A model generated the notes under the pieces. That model was not told the DNA's origin and ran no database searches. It saw nothing but the letters and a program-made list of their open reading frames with translations. This document shows, piece by piece, positions 50,690 through 59,168 of a DNA stretch of 64,000 nucleotides. The stretch lies in the NCBI GenBank assembly GCA_029194725.1, contig JARFXQ010000001.1, forward strand, positions 248,001 to 312,000, read 5' to 3'. The DNA comes from Nitrospira sp. (GTDB taxonomy: Bacteria; Nitrospirota; Nitrospiria; Nitrospirales; Nitrospiraceae). The position numbers and the translations under genes are program-made. The stretch's first letter is position 1; each line of letters opens with the position of its first letter.

Positions 50690-51490
50690 ATGCCCACGAC
50701 ACACCGCGCCCCTTTTACGTTAGAACAAATCGGAACAGGAACCGCGCGTTTTGCGAGCGGCGTGCCGATCCCTACGCGCACCGATCAAATGGTCGATCCC
50801 TACTTCAAGAGCAAGGTGCCGAAGGAACACCAGATCGATAGTCTCCTGTTCTGGCCGCAACAACCGGGGACCTATCCAGGGCTCATCCTGCTGCATGATC
50901 GCTGGGGATTGACCGGACAGATGAAGGATGTCGGCGCCCGTCTGGCCTGTGAAGGGTATGCGGTGATCATTCCGAATCTTTATGGGCGGTTGGGGGGAAT
51001 GGTAACCGCCAGCGATGACGTGGCGGCCGCTCTGCTGGAACGTCAGGACGACGCGAAGATTATGACGGATATCAATTCCTGCTGCGAATATCTCAATACA
51101 CGCCTCTTCACGAAGACCAATATCCATGGAGTCGTGGGCTATGGGATGGGGGGATCCTATGCGCTCCGCTTCGCCTGCCATCGAAAACGGCTGCGCGCTG
51201 CCGTCTCGTACTACGGCAAGGCGGTTACTCCCAACACATTGATGAAAGATCTTTTTTCACCGGTGCTCTATCACCAAGCAGGAAAGGACACCTGGGCCAC
51301 CCAGGACGACGTCGAGCAATTGCGCAGCGCGGCCGCCGAGTATGCCAAGCGAGTTGAGATTCATCTCTACCCCGATGCGTCCCACTCCTTCTGTAATGAC
51401 ATGAAGCCACAGGCCTATGATCCCGACAGTTCGGCCCTCGCCTGGGAGCGAACTGCGAGCTTCTTGAAATCTTGCCTTCAAGGAACATGA
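50690..51490 (+). CDS. Dienelactone hydrolase-like protein
   Basis: 266 residues. Alpha/beta hydrolase with LILLHDRWGLTGQMKDVGAR, NLYGRLGGMV, the nucleophile-elbow-like GVVGYGMGGSYALRFA, VSYYGKAVTP and a catalytic D/H at YPDASHSF. In dienelactone hydrolases the nucleophile is Cys in GYCxGG; here it reads GYGMGG, so the nucleophile position holds G (GYGMGG) and activity is uncertain. It faces away from the MocA gene. Confidence 0.75.
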   Translation: MPTTHRAPFTLEQIGTGTARFASGVPIPTRTDQMVDPYFKSKVPKEHQIDSLLFWPQQPGTYPGLILLHDRWGLTGQMKDVGARLACEGYAVIIPNLYGRLGGMVTASDDVAAALLERQDDAKIMTDINSCCEYLNTRLFTKTNIHGVVGYGMGGSYALRFACHRKRLRAAVSYYGKAVTPNTLMKDLFSPVLYHQAGKDTWATQDDVEQLRSAAAEYAKRVEIHLYPDASHSFCNDMKPQAYDPDSSALAWERTASFLKSCLQGT

Positions 51491-51588
51491 TCCGACGTAG
51501 ACCGCCTCTTCGTTCCCAGACTCGCACAGATGTCGATGGCGCTCAAACCAGCGGCTATGAACGGGGTCACAGTCCGCGCCGTCCTACC

Positions 51589-52482
51589 ATGACCGGTTTC
51601 TACTTGGTTATGGGACTAACAATTCTCACGCTGTCGCCCACCTTCGCTGAGGAACGAGCGTCACCGACGTCCCTGGCCCAACAAGTCAGTCAGCGTGCCG
51701 ACCAGTTCGCTCCGATCGATTCGGACGAAAAAGCCATGGCCGTCTTCACTACGACCGTCGGCCCTGCTCTCGGCTTGAAAGATGCAGCAGGAACGCTCGG
51801 GTCTAAACGTCTCCCAAGTAAAATGGTCAACGAGCTGAAGTTGGCCGAATTGTCCCAGGCGGTCTATGAATTGATGGCGGCGCTGGCTGCATGGCAGTTG
51901 GCCGATTCAATCCGCCATGATGCGATCCAGTCCTCGACAGCCGTTCCCCTTTCCTCTGTCAAACAAGAGTGGTTGCGTAATCACAGCCGAAGCCCATCAC
52001 TTTCAGATTTGCTCCGCCTGACCCAGGAAGACCAGACCCTTCCGACCTCTCAATCACCCTCCAATCCACAGAACACAGAACTTCTGCTGGCAGCTGGGCA
52101 CACGGTATTTGAATCCAGCCAGCAGGCCATCGCCGCTTGGTGGGAAATCTATGGCTGGAAGGACCGGATCAGGCAGGCGAAAGGCCGGGCTCGGCTATGC
52201 GGGACTTGGCAGTGGACCATCCATAATCACCAGCACCACGAAGAACAGAAACACGCACTGGTCTTTCCTCCTGATGGACCGGTGTCGGCCACTATTCCGG
52301 GACTGTCGGAAATGATCTTTCTCGGCGACGGCGTTTACTTGCGATGGGAGCAGAACGGGCACATCCAAGAAGACAGTTTACTGTTCATCAAGGACAATAC
52401 AAAGATCGAAGGGTCATTTGTGAACAACATGGGAGGATGGGGAGCAATCAGCGGGAAGCGTATGGCTCCCTGTCAGCGGTAG
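51589..52482 (+). CDS. Exported protein of unknown function
   Basis: 297 residues from ATG 51589 (MTGFYLVMGLTILTLSPTFA, a signal peptide); an in-frame start at 51472 or 51487 would precede it with basic sequence. Mid-part has VNELKLAELSQAVYELMAAL and AWWEIYGWKDRIRQAKGRAR; the C-terminal half is a beta domain (LCGTWQWTIHNHQHHEEQKH, LVFPPDGPVSATIPGLSEMI, GDGVYLRWEQNGHIQEDSLL) of the sort found in lipocalin-like exported proteins. No family recognised. Same strand and no gap (2-base or less) to the hydrolase. Confidence 0.55.
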   Translation: MTGFYLVMGLTILTLSPTFAEERASPTSLAQQVSQRADQFAPIDSDEKAMAVFTTTVGPALGLKDAAGTLGSKRLPSKMVNELKLAELSQAVYELMAALAAWQLADSIRHDAIQSSTAVPLSSVKQEWLRNHSRSPSLSDLLRLTQEDQTLPTSQSPSNPQNTELLLAAGHTVFESSQQAIAAWWEIYGWKDRIRQAKGRARLCGTWQWTIHNHQHHEEQKHALVFPPDGPVSATIPGLSEMIFLGDGVYLRWEQNGHIQEDSLLFIKDNTKIEGSFVNNMGGWGAISGKRMAPCQR

Positions 52483-52896
52483 TCAGCTTGCTGCCCCACG
52501 CCATACGCGCCAAGCCAGAAAGCACCAGCCGATGATGAATAATGCGCCGCCGACCGGTGTCACAGCTCCGAGCCAGCGCAGCCCCAACAACGACACTCCA
52601 TAGAGACTCCCGGAGAACAAGAGCGTCCCAGCCAGAAACATCCACCCGGCCTTGACTGCTCCGGCATCGCGCCAGATGCGAGCAGCAAAGCCACTCAGGA
52701 CCATGCCGAAGGCGTGATACATCTGGTACCGGGTAGCCGTATCATAGACAGCCAACATCGGCTGATCCAACGTGCCTTTCAGCATATGGGCTCCGAATGC
52801 GCCGGCTGCCACTCCAAGTCCGGCGCTGACACAGCCGATACACAGTACCCACCGAGATGATGCATCGCCATCCATCTTGTCTAGCTCCTTGAACAA
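52483..52896 (-). CDS. DUF423-family membrane protein
   Basis: 137 residues (a start at 52875 is possible). Four hydrophobic helices; AGLGVAAGAFGAHMLKGTLD, YQMYHAFGMVLSGFAARIWR, LLFSGSLYGVSLLGLRWLGA and VTPVGGALFIIGWCFLAWRV match the DUF423 pattern (AFGAH...YHxxHAL...LFSGSLY...TPxGG). Inner-membrane protein of unknown role. Adjacent to the exported-protein gene tail-to-tail. Confidence 0.88.
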   Translation of the reverse strand: MFKELDKMDGDASSRWVLCIGCVSAGLGVAAGAFGAHMLKGTLDQPMLAVYDTATRYQMYHAFGMVLSGFAARIWRDAGAVKAGWMFLAGTLLFSGSLYGVSLLGLRWLGAVTPVGGALFIIGWCFLAWRVWRGAAS

Positions 52897-53046
52897 CCGT
52901 TGCGAACGGTCGGATCATACGTGATCCCAGCTGAATACTCCATCACAGGACATCGTTCGGACGATACACGAACTCATGATCTACTCTCTGCCATCTCTAC
53001 CAGGAAAAACCTTTCCGCTCCGCCATGGCCCATTCAAAATCAGCCT

Positions 53047-53075
53047 TTGATTCTTGCTTCTGACTCCTGTATGGT
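53047..53075 (+). promoter_or_regulatory. Possible bactofilin promoter
   Basis: TTGATT, 17 bases, TATGGT, 42 bases before the bactofilin ATG. Good spacing, moderate hexamers. Confidence 0.4.
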
Positions 53076-53117
53076 GGGCTTTTATTGCTCTTGAAACCAC
53101 TCCGAAAGAGGATCATC

Positions 53118-53567
53118 ATGTGGGACAAAAAGCGGGGCGAGATGGAATCGGATAACGGAAACTTTACTGTTTTAGGGAAGGATGTCACATTCAAAGGCAT
53201 CGTCCACTTTCACAGTACCGTTCAACTCGATAGTTCCATCGAAGGAGAAATCCACGCCAAAGGAATGTTGGTTATCGGCGAAAATGCGGTCGTCCGAGGT
53301 TCGATTATCGCCGAGACGGTTGTGAGCAGAGGAAAGATCCATGGCAACGTGAGTGCCACCAGCAAGATTCAGTTGCTCAAGTCCGCTGTCCTACTCGGGG
53401 ATGTCTCCTCCCCTTCGTTTTCAATGGAAGAAGGCGCGTTCTTCAAGGGTTCGATCGACATGGGTTCCCATCCGGTGGTCGATGAACTGCAACAATCGAC
53501 CATGGTCCTACCAGATTTTTCACACCGGCTCAGTTCATCGCGGCCCGTGCTGATTGAAAGTGAATGA
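53118..53567 (+). CDS. Bactofilin
   Basis: 149 residues from ATG 53118, preceded by AGAGGA; a longer frame begins at 53085. The central domain (about residues 18-105) consists of short beta-helix turns (VTFKGIVHFHSTVQLDSSIE, GEIHAKGMLVIGENAVVRGS, IIAETVVSRGKIHGNVSATS), standard for the bactofilin/DUF583 fold that forms nonpolar filaments at the membrane. An N- and C-terminal flexible tail flank it. Role: cell-shape, stalk or envelope scaffolding. Stands alone behind a sigma-70-like promoter. Confidence 0.9.
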   Translation: MWDKKRGEMESDNGNFTVLGKDVTFKGIVHFHSTVQLDSSIEGEIHAKGMLVIGENAVVRGSIIAETVVSRGKIHGNVSATSKIQLLKSAVLLGDVSSPSFSMEEGAFFKGSIDMGSHPVVDELQQSTMVLPDFSHRLSSSRPVLIESE

Positions 53568-53585
53568 GGGAGTTGACGCTCCCTC
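53566..53585. terminator. Weak hairpin after bactofilin
   Basis: GAGGGAG - TTGACG - CTCCCTC, seven base pairs, directly at the bactofilin stop. No T run follows. Confidence 0.35.
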
Positions 53586-53881
53586 GAAGCCATCTTGCCG
53601 GATCATAATTTCGTCCTGCCGATGATTCCGAGGACCTCCTCGACCTCGTGGCTCTTATCATCAAGTTAGTTCCTCATGCCGATGGGAATACGTCACGCGT
53701 TTCGCTATGGCGAACAAGGGTGTGATTCGAATCTTCGGATTAGACGATCGATCTATGGCTCAGCGACGGTAGCCCAGCCTCAGCCATCGGTAACAGCAAC
53801 CTCCACCTCTCCTCTTTTCACCTCCTCCACCGTTCTGTAAGATACCCACCCTCGATTGGCCACCAACCAGAAGAGGGTTTG
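53586..53881. other. Intergenic stretch
   Basis: About 300 bases between bactofilin and the amine oxidase. I see no gene, and no repeat. A ribosome site (AGAGGG) lies just before the amine-oxidase ATG. Confidence 0.6.
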
Positions 53882-55524
53882 ATGGCTCGGAGCGCTGCAT
53901 TCCGTTCATTCGCACGATTGATGACGGCGGCCTTGCTGGCCGACCGTCGCAAATGTTCCGACACCGATATCGTCGAAACGCTCCAAGAATCAACTCAGGC
54001 CAAAACTTCTCCCATGATTTCCCGACGTCAATTGTTGCTCAGCGCTGGGGCGACATGCGCAACGTTCGCTCTCGGAACGATCACGGGTTTTCCGCTCCGC
54101 ATCACCGATGCCAAGCCACTCCCCTCCTCCCTCTCCGTCGGTATCGTCGGTGCAGGGCTCGCCGGATTGGCTTGCGCCGATACACTCAAGACCCGCGGCA
54201 TCCGGACTTCCATCTATGACGCAGCCACGCGGACCGGCGGCCGCTGTTGGTCGTTACGAGGCTTCTTCCCTGGTCAGGTGGCGGAACGAGGCGGCGAGCT
54301 CATCGACAATTCGCACAAGACAATGTTGGGCTACGCCAAACGGTTCGGCCTGACTCTGGAGGATGTGAATAGACAGCCGGGCGATGTCTTTTACTATTTC
54401 TTCGGCCAACGGTATTCAGAAGCCGCGATTGTGGCAGAGTTTCGTGATTTCCTGTCGGTGATGCGGAGGACCTCAATCGCCTGTCCCGAGAAGTCACAGC
54501 CCGTTCACACACAGCCAATGATGTGGCGCTGGACCGTACGGATCTGCTGGCTTATCTGGAAGGGCAGAACGGGGCCGGCGTGCCGGCCGGTCCAGTGGCC
54601 AAGGCCGCCATTGTGACCGCCTACGAGGCAGAATATGGACTTGCCGCCACAGAACAGAGCTGTCTAAATTTTCTCCTATTCATTCCTACCGACAGCCGTT
54701 CGACGTTCAAGCCGTTCGGTTCCAGCGACGAACGATACCATCTGGTAGACGGTAACGGCGGGATCGTTGAAGGATTAATCAGTGAACTCTCCGGGCAAGT
54801 CACCTATGACCGCGAGCTTGTACGAGTCCGTCGCCTGAGCGACGGGCGAATCGAACTAACGTTTCACATGGGCAGTCGCACCATTGTCAAGACGCACGAT
54901 GTCGCCCTGTTGGCGATCCCCTTTACCCTGCTGCGTGAAGTGGAGCTCGATCCCAGTCTCGCGATCCCCCCAAATCAGCTGACGACCATTCAAGGACTTG
55001 GCTACGGCACCAATGCCAAGCTGATGATCGGCTTTTCGAGTCGCCCGTGGCGTGCCTTGGGAGGGAACGGAACCGTCTATGCAGATCTTGCGAATGTACA
55101 GACGACATGGGAAACCAATCCGTCACGGGGTACAGAGACCAGAGGCGTGTTGACTGACTATTCCAGCGGCGCGCGAGGTGCAGGGTTGAACAAGAATATG
55201 GTCCAGACGGAAGCTCAGCGATTTTTGAACGGTTTGAACATCGTATACCCAAACACGGCCGGCGCTGCCACAATCATCCAGGGACAGTACCTTGCACACC
55301 TCGAACATTGGCCTTCGAATCCACTGACGAAAGGCAGCTATACCTGCTACCGTCCCGGTCAGTTCACGACCATGGCCGGATTAGAGGGATTGGCGGTCGG
55401 CAATCTCCTCTTCGCCGGGGAGCACACGAACTCGTTCTATGAATGGCAGGGGTTCATGGAAGGCGCGGCTCTTTCTGGTATTGCGGCTGCCCAATCCATT
55501 CTAACCACAATCAAAACTCGTTGA
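53882..55524 (+). pseudogene. Tat-exported flavin amine oxidase, frameshifted
   Basis: One gene in two frames: ATG 53882 to about 54460 in one frame, then another frame to 55524. Part 1: ARSAAFRSFARLMTAALLAD leader, twin-arginine signal SRRQLLLSAGATCATFALG, then the FAD-binding VGIVGAGLAGLACADTLKTR. Near 54455-54475 the first frame goes astray; in the second frame DAEDLNRLSREVTARSHTAN, then NGGIVEGL and the C-terminal FAD motif (NLLFAGEHTNSFYEWQGFME) continue the same protein. A one-base change there restores a full length of about 547 residues. Could be a real loss or a sequencing error. Confidence 0.85.
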
Positions 55525-55560
55525 GTAGGTTCCGTAATTCCGCGCGGTTGGTCCTGACTC

Positions 55561-56304
55561 ATGTCTCCATCCAATCAGGCAAGAGGTCGCGGTCGAACCT
55601 CCAAAGGGATGTTCCGCATCGTACCGCTTGGCGACTCAGCAATCACGATCGAATTCGGCAACGAGATCGATCCGTTGATCAATGCACGAACCATCTCATT
55701 TGCGAAGATGGTCGTCGATCAAGGGTGGTCCGGTATCCTGGGCATTGTGCCTACTTATCGATCAGTCACTGTTTTTTTCGATCCGTTTCAGTGGAATTTG
55801 TCTGTATTGGCCAAGAAACTACGCGGCCTGCCTCGACCTGGGCCAAAGGAAAGCGAATCGAACGGCACCGTACATGAGATTCCCGTCCTGTATGGAAGCG
55901 AATGGGGACCTGACTTGGAGGAGGTCGCAGCATTCGCCGGCCTGCGACCGGCAGATGCGATCGAATTGCACATATCGATGCCCTATCGCGTCTATATGCT
56001 CGGGTTCAGTCCAGGTTTTCCCTATTTGGGTCCAATTCCCGAACGTTTGGCCATGCCTCGCCGCTCGACTCCGCGTACGAAAGTCCCAGCCGGATCCGTC
56101 GGCCTTGCCGACCGCCAAACCGGCATCTATCCCAGCGCCACTCCTGGCGGATGGCAACTGATCGGCCGAACACCGATCGTCATCTATCGCAAGACCGGAG
56201 CGACTCCCTTCCTACTGAAGCCGGGCGACCTGGTCCGATTCAAGCCCATCGATCGGAAAGAGTTCGACCGTCTAAGCAGCGAGACACAGCATGACGACTA
56301 TTGA
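55561..56304 (+). CDS. pxpB: 5-oxoprolinase subunit PxpB
   Basis: 247 residues; the start may be internal at 55609 (MFRIVPLGDSAITIEFGN), the usual family start. Motifs: PYRVYMLGFSPGFPYLGPIP, PRRSTPRTKVPAGSVGLADR and GIYPSATPGGWQLIGRTP, all of the KipI/PxpB family. With PxpA and PxpC it forms the ATP-dependent 5-oxoprolinase that converts pyroglutamate to glutamate. It overlaps pxpA by 14 bases. Confidence 0.92.
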   Translation: MSPSNQARGRGRTSKGMFRIVPLGDSAITIEFGNEIDPLINARTISFAKMVVDQGWSGILGIVPTYRSVTVFFDPFQWNLSVLAKKLRGLPRPGPKESESNGTVHEIPVLYGSEWGPDLEEVAAFAGLRPADAIELHISMPYRVYMLGFSPGFPYLGPIPERLAMPRRSTPRTKVPAGSVGLADRQTGIYPSATPGGWQLIGRTPIVIYRKTGATPFLLKPGDLVRFKPIDRKEFDRLSSETQHDDY

Positions 56305-57052
56305 TCTGAACGGCGACATGGGTGAGTACGAGAGCGAAGAGTTCCTGGCACTCGAGGCCCAACTTATGCCGCTGATCACCTCGGTGAATATCGCTTGTGG
56401 CGCACATGCCGGCAATCCCACGCTCATGCGCCGGACAGCCAGCCTGGCATCGCACTTTGGCACCGCCATCGGCGCACATCCAGGTTTTCATGACGCCGAG
56501 GGTTTCGGACGACATGACCGCCAGGCCTTTCCGCTGGAAGTCGAATCACTGGTCACCAGACAACTGAAGACTCTTACCGACGTGCTGGTATTGGATCATC
56601 TGGCACTCATCCATGTGAAACTTCATGGCGCACTCTATAACCTGGCGGCAAGAGATCAGACAATCGCAGATGCCGTCGCACGAGCCGTCACATCGTTCAA
56701 CCGACACCTTCTACTCTATGCCCTTGCTGGATCAGTCTTGGTTGAGTGTGGAAAGAAAGCCGGTTTGACCGTAGTTCAGGAAGCCTTTGTCGATCGAACA
56801 TACAGATCGGACGGTTCCCTAGTGCCGCGCTCTCAACCAGGGGCTCTCCTCAAGAACGAGCAGCAAGTTTGCCGGCAACTGCGCCAGATCCTGTCAGGCT
56901 ATGTCACGAGCATTGAGGGTCAACGCGTCGCCCTGCATGCCGAGAGTCTATGCATTCACGCCGACACACCACAGGCAGTCGACTTCGTTCGACTTGTGCG
57001 AAATGAAATCGAATCGGCCGGCATCCGCATCGCCAGGACTCAGACTACGTGA
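56291..57052 (+). CDS. pxpA: 5-oxoprolinase subunit PxpA (LamB/YcsF)
   Basis: 253 residues. TIDLNGDMGEYESEEFLALE (DLNxDxGE start), ITSVNIACGAHAGNPTLMRR, GAHPGFHDAEGFGRH and VKLHGALYNLAARDQ are the LamB/YcsF motifs. Subunit of the PxpABC 5-oxoprolinase. Overlaps pxpB and pxpC at both ends (14 and 4 bases). Confidence 0.95.
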   Translation: MTTIDLNGDMGEYESEEFLALEAQLMPLITSVNIACGAHAGNPTLMRRTASLASHFGTAIGAHPGFHDAEGFGRHDRQAFPLEVESLVTRQLKTLTDVLVLDHLALIHVKLHGALYNLAARDQTIADAVARAVTSFNRHLLLYALAGSVLVECGKKAGLTVVQEAFVDRTYRSDGSLVPRSQPGALLKNEQQVCRQLRQILSGYVTSIEGQRVALHAESLCIHADTPQAVDFVRLVRNEIESAGIRIARTQTT

Positions 57053-58032
57053 TGAATCGTGAACCACCCCACATCATCGTGGTCAAAGGTGGGTGGCTGA
57101 CCACGGTACAAGACCTGGGACGATATGGCTATCAGCAATATGGAGTTCCTGTCGCCGGCGCGATGGACTCTTTTTCTGCAATAGTCGCCAATCGCCTTGT
57201 GGAGAATCCAGACCAAGCAGCGCTGCTCGAACTTACCCTGAAGGGACCTGAACTTCAGTTTGAACAAGAATCAGTGATCGCCATCACCGGCGCAGACCTC
57301 TCCCCGACCATCAATGGCAGCAGCCTCCCGCTTTGGCAAAGCATCCTGGTGCCACATGGCAGTCGGTTGAGCTTCGGTAGTCCACGAGTCGGGGTTCGTT
57401 CATACCTGGCGATCGCCGGCGGGATCGATGTCCCACTGGTTCTGGGCAGCCGTTCGACACATTGCGCCAGCGAGATGGGCGGGTTCCGAGGAAGGCCACT
57501 GAAACAGGCGGACAGTTTGTGTACTGGCAAACCAGTACAATCCATCAAGCGGTTACCAGGAAAACGGCTGCCCGATCACCTGGTTCCTCGCTACAACCGG
57601 ACACCAATACTCAGGATCATTCCAGGTCCGCAACAACACTTCTTCTCAGACACGTCCCTCGCGACGCTGGCAAGGGCTACTTACACTGTCTCTCCCCAGT
57701 CGGATCGCATGGGGTACCGGTTAATTGGGCCGACAATCGTCCGCAAGGAATCCATGAGATTCATCTCCGACTGCACCACAATGGGCGCACTACAAGTACC
57801 ACCGGACGGGCAGCCGATTCTCCTGATGGCCGACCGACAGACCACCGGTGGCTATCCCAAGATCGCAGTGGTGATCTCAGCGGATCTCTTCCTCGCCGCG
57901 CAACTGGCCCCTGGCGACACCGTCACCTTCGCACCATGCACTATCGCTCAAGCCCAGACCGTTCTGCGGAAACACCGTGCTCAGCTCGACACAGCGCTGC
58001 CGCCGCAAGAAAGCTCTCTCCTGCTCAGATAA
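57049..58032 (+). CDS. pxpC: 5-oxoprolinase subunit PxpC
   Basis: 327 residues. LTTVQDLGRYGYQQYGVPVA, GAMDSFSAIVANRLVENPDQ, ALLELTLKGPELQFEQESVI, RSYLAIAGGIDVPLVLGSRS and the C-terminal GYRLIGPTIVRKESMRFISD, TTGGYPKIAVVISADLFLAA are PxpC/KipA (biotin-dependent-carboxylase-like) motifs. Completes the PxpBAC operon. Confidence 0.95.
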   Translation: MMNREPPHIIVVKGGWLTTVQDLGRYGYQQYGVPVAGAMDSFSAIVANRLVENPDQAALLELTLKGPELQFEQESVIAITGADLSPTINGSSLPLWQSILVPHGSRLSFGSPRVGVRSYLAIAGGIDVPLVLGSRSTHCASEMGGFRGRPLKQADSLCTGKPVQSIKRLPGKRLPDHLVPRYNRTPILRIIPGPQQHFFSDTSLATLARATYTVSPQSDRMGYRLIGPTIVRKESMRFISDCTTMGALQVPPDGQPILLMADRQTTGGYPKIAVVISADLFLAAQLAPGDTVTFAPCTIAQAQTVLRKHRAQLDTALPPQESSLLLR

Positions 58033-58034
58033 GA

Positions 58035-58220
58035 CTACGGTTTTGGAACTTCAAGGTCTTTACAGATTTTCTGGGCAAGAAAGTCGTTGATCTCTCGGTG
58101 GCGTGGAACTGTCGAGGTCTTAGCAGCAGCCCGGTTCACGTAGACACTGTGGTTACCACCCTCACGAAGGAACTGAACACCATGACGTTCAAGATGGCGA
58201 ATCAGATCGATCCGCTTCAC
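58035..58220 (-). CDS. hicA: HicA toxin
   Basis: 61 residues, GTG start overlapping hicB by four bases. KRIDLIRHLERHGVQFLREG, GNHSVYVN and PRHREINDFLAQKICKDLE are the HicA dsRBD-like fold with the catalytic His in GGNH. mRNA interferase of the HicBA module; here antitoxin first. Ends two bases past pxpC on the other strand. Confidence 0.92.
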   Translation of the reverse strand: MKRIDLIRHLERHGVQFLREGGNHSVYVNRAAAKTSTVPRHREINDFLAQKICKDLEVPKP

Positions 58221-58438
58221 GAGATGGAGGCCAGCGGTTCACGGATCACGATCTTATTACGAAGCGTCTCCTCGGCGAGCGCGCGGTTGGACTCCAAAGT
58301 GAGCTGAACAGCTTCGTAAAGATTGGCTCTTACTTGCTCAAGCGTCTCCCCTTGGGTATTGGCTCCCGGCAATTCCTCAACAAACCCGATATAGCCTTCC
58401 GGTACTTGCTGAAACACCGCTGTCAATTGTTCTTTCAT
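58217..58438 (-). CDS. hicB: HicB antitoxin
   Basis: 73 residues from ATG 58438. TAVFQQVPEGYIGFVEELPG, ANTQGETLEQVRANLYEAVQ, LTLESN form the HicB partial RNase H-like fold. No separate DNA-binding domain is visible. Should neutralise HicA encoded just downstream. Confidence 0.9.
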   Translation of the reverse strand: MKEQLTAVFQQVPEGYIGFVEELPGANTQGETLEQVRANLYEAVQLTLESNRALAEETLRNKIVIREPLASIS

Positions 58439-58811
58439 GGCAACCGTCTCCTGACAGCGAGTATACCAGAGTGACCTGGAGAAACCCACGTAGATTCGCC
58501 GGCATCATTAGCCCCCTCACCAACAAATGCGCAGGCTCCGAGTAGCCCCTCTCACAGAATCCTCCGACATCGCTTCTCTGCATCTTCCTTTCCCGCAACG
58601 CCGAAGCCCATCCGAGCTTGCCCTGTTGCACTTGGAGTTAGAACTCAAGGTTTTCGTCAATGTGTTTCCAGATACGGTGCGGGAAAATGGTGGTTCGGTC
58701 GGCCGATTGTTCCGAGGAGGCACCATGTATCCATTCAGATACTCCCTGAATCGAAAGAGATTCACTTAGTCAGGCCTCCATTTTCAAAGCAACAGCACAA
58801 TGCTCGGGAAT
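58439..58811. other. Intergenic stretch
   Basis: No gene, repeat or terminator recognised. It holds the promoter area of the hicBA pair near its left end (58440-58470) and low-value short frames on both strands. Confidence 0.5.
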
Positions 58812-59084
58812 TCACGTGATTCTCACAAACTCATTGTGGTCCGTCCCTTGCTGAATGTGTAAGCGCTGGGCGACAGAATTCGATGATCGTGTGGGTAACA
58901 TCCAAAGCTGATCAGCTTTGGGATCAGCTGGAATATCAACCAATGTATCACGTGAGAAGCAGGTGCCTGTAACGCGCCATGGTTCAGACTGATGTTTTAG
59001 ACCGTATCCGATGTTGCCATAGTTCACGACAGCGGCAGAGATTTGAGTCCCAGCCCTACCAGGACCAACTCTGAGCTCAACCAT
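58812..59084 (-). CDS. Hypothetical small protein
   Basis: 90 residues from ATG 59084. VELRVGPGRAGTQISAAVVN, YGNIGYGLKHQSEPWRVTGT, CFSRDTLVDIPADPKADQLW, MLPTRSSNSVAQRLHIQQGT. Looks beta-rich and protein-like in composition, with no known motif. It diverges from the large membrane protein gene, 84 bases away, so the two may share regulation. Confidence 0.45.
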   Translation of the reverse strand: MVELRVGPGRAGTQISAAVVNYGNIGYGLKHQSEPWRVTGTCFSRDTLVDIPADPKADQLWMLPTRSSNSVAQRLHIQQGTDHNEFVRIT

Positions 59085-59168
59085 TTCCAACTATTGGAGC
59101 AGACATAGTATTACAAACAACCTGCTGGGGCCGACATTCACCAAACCTTATTGCCTCTTAGGGCAAGA

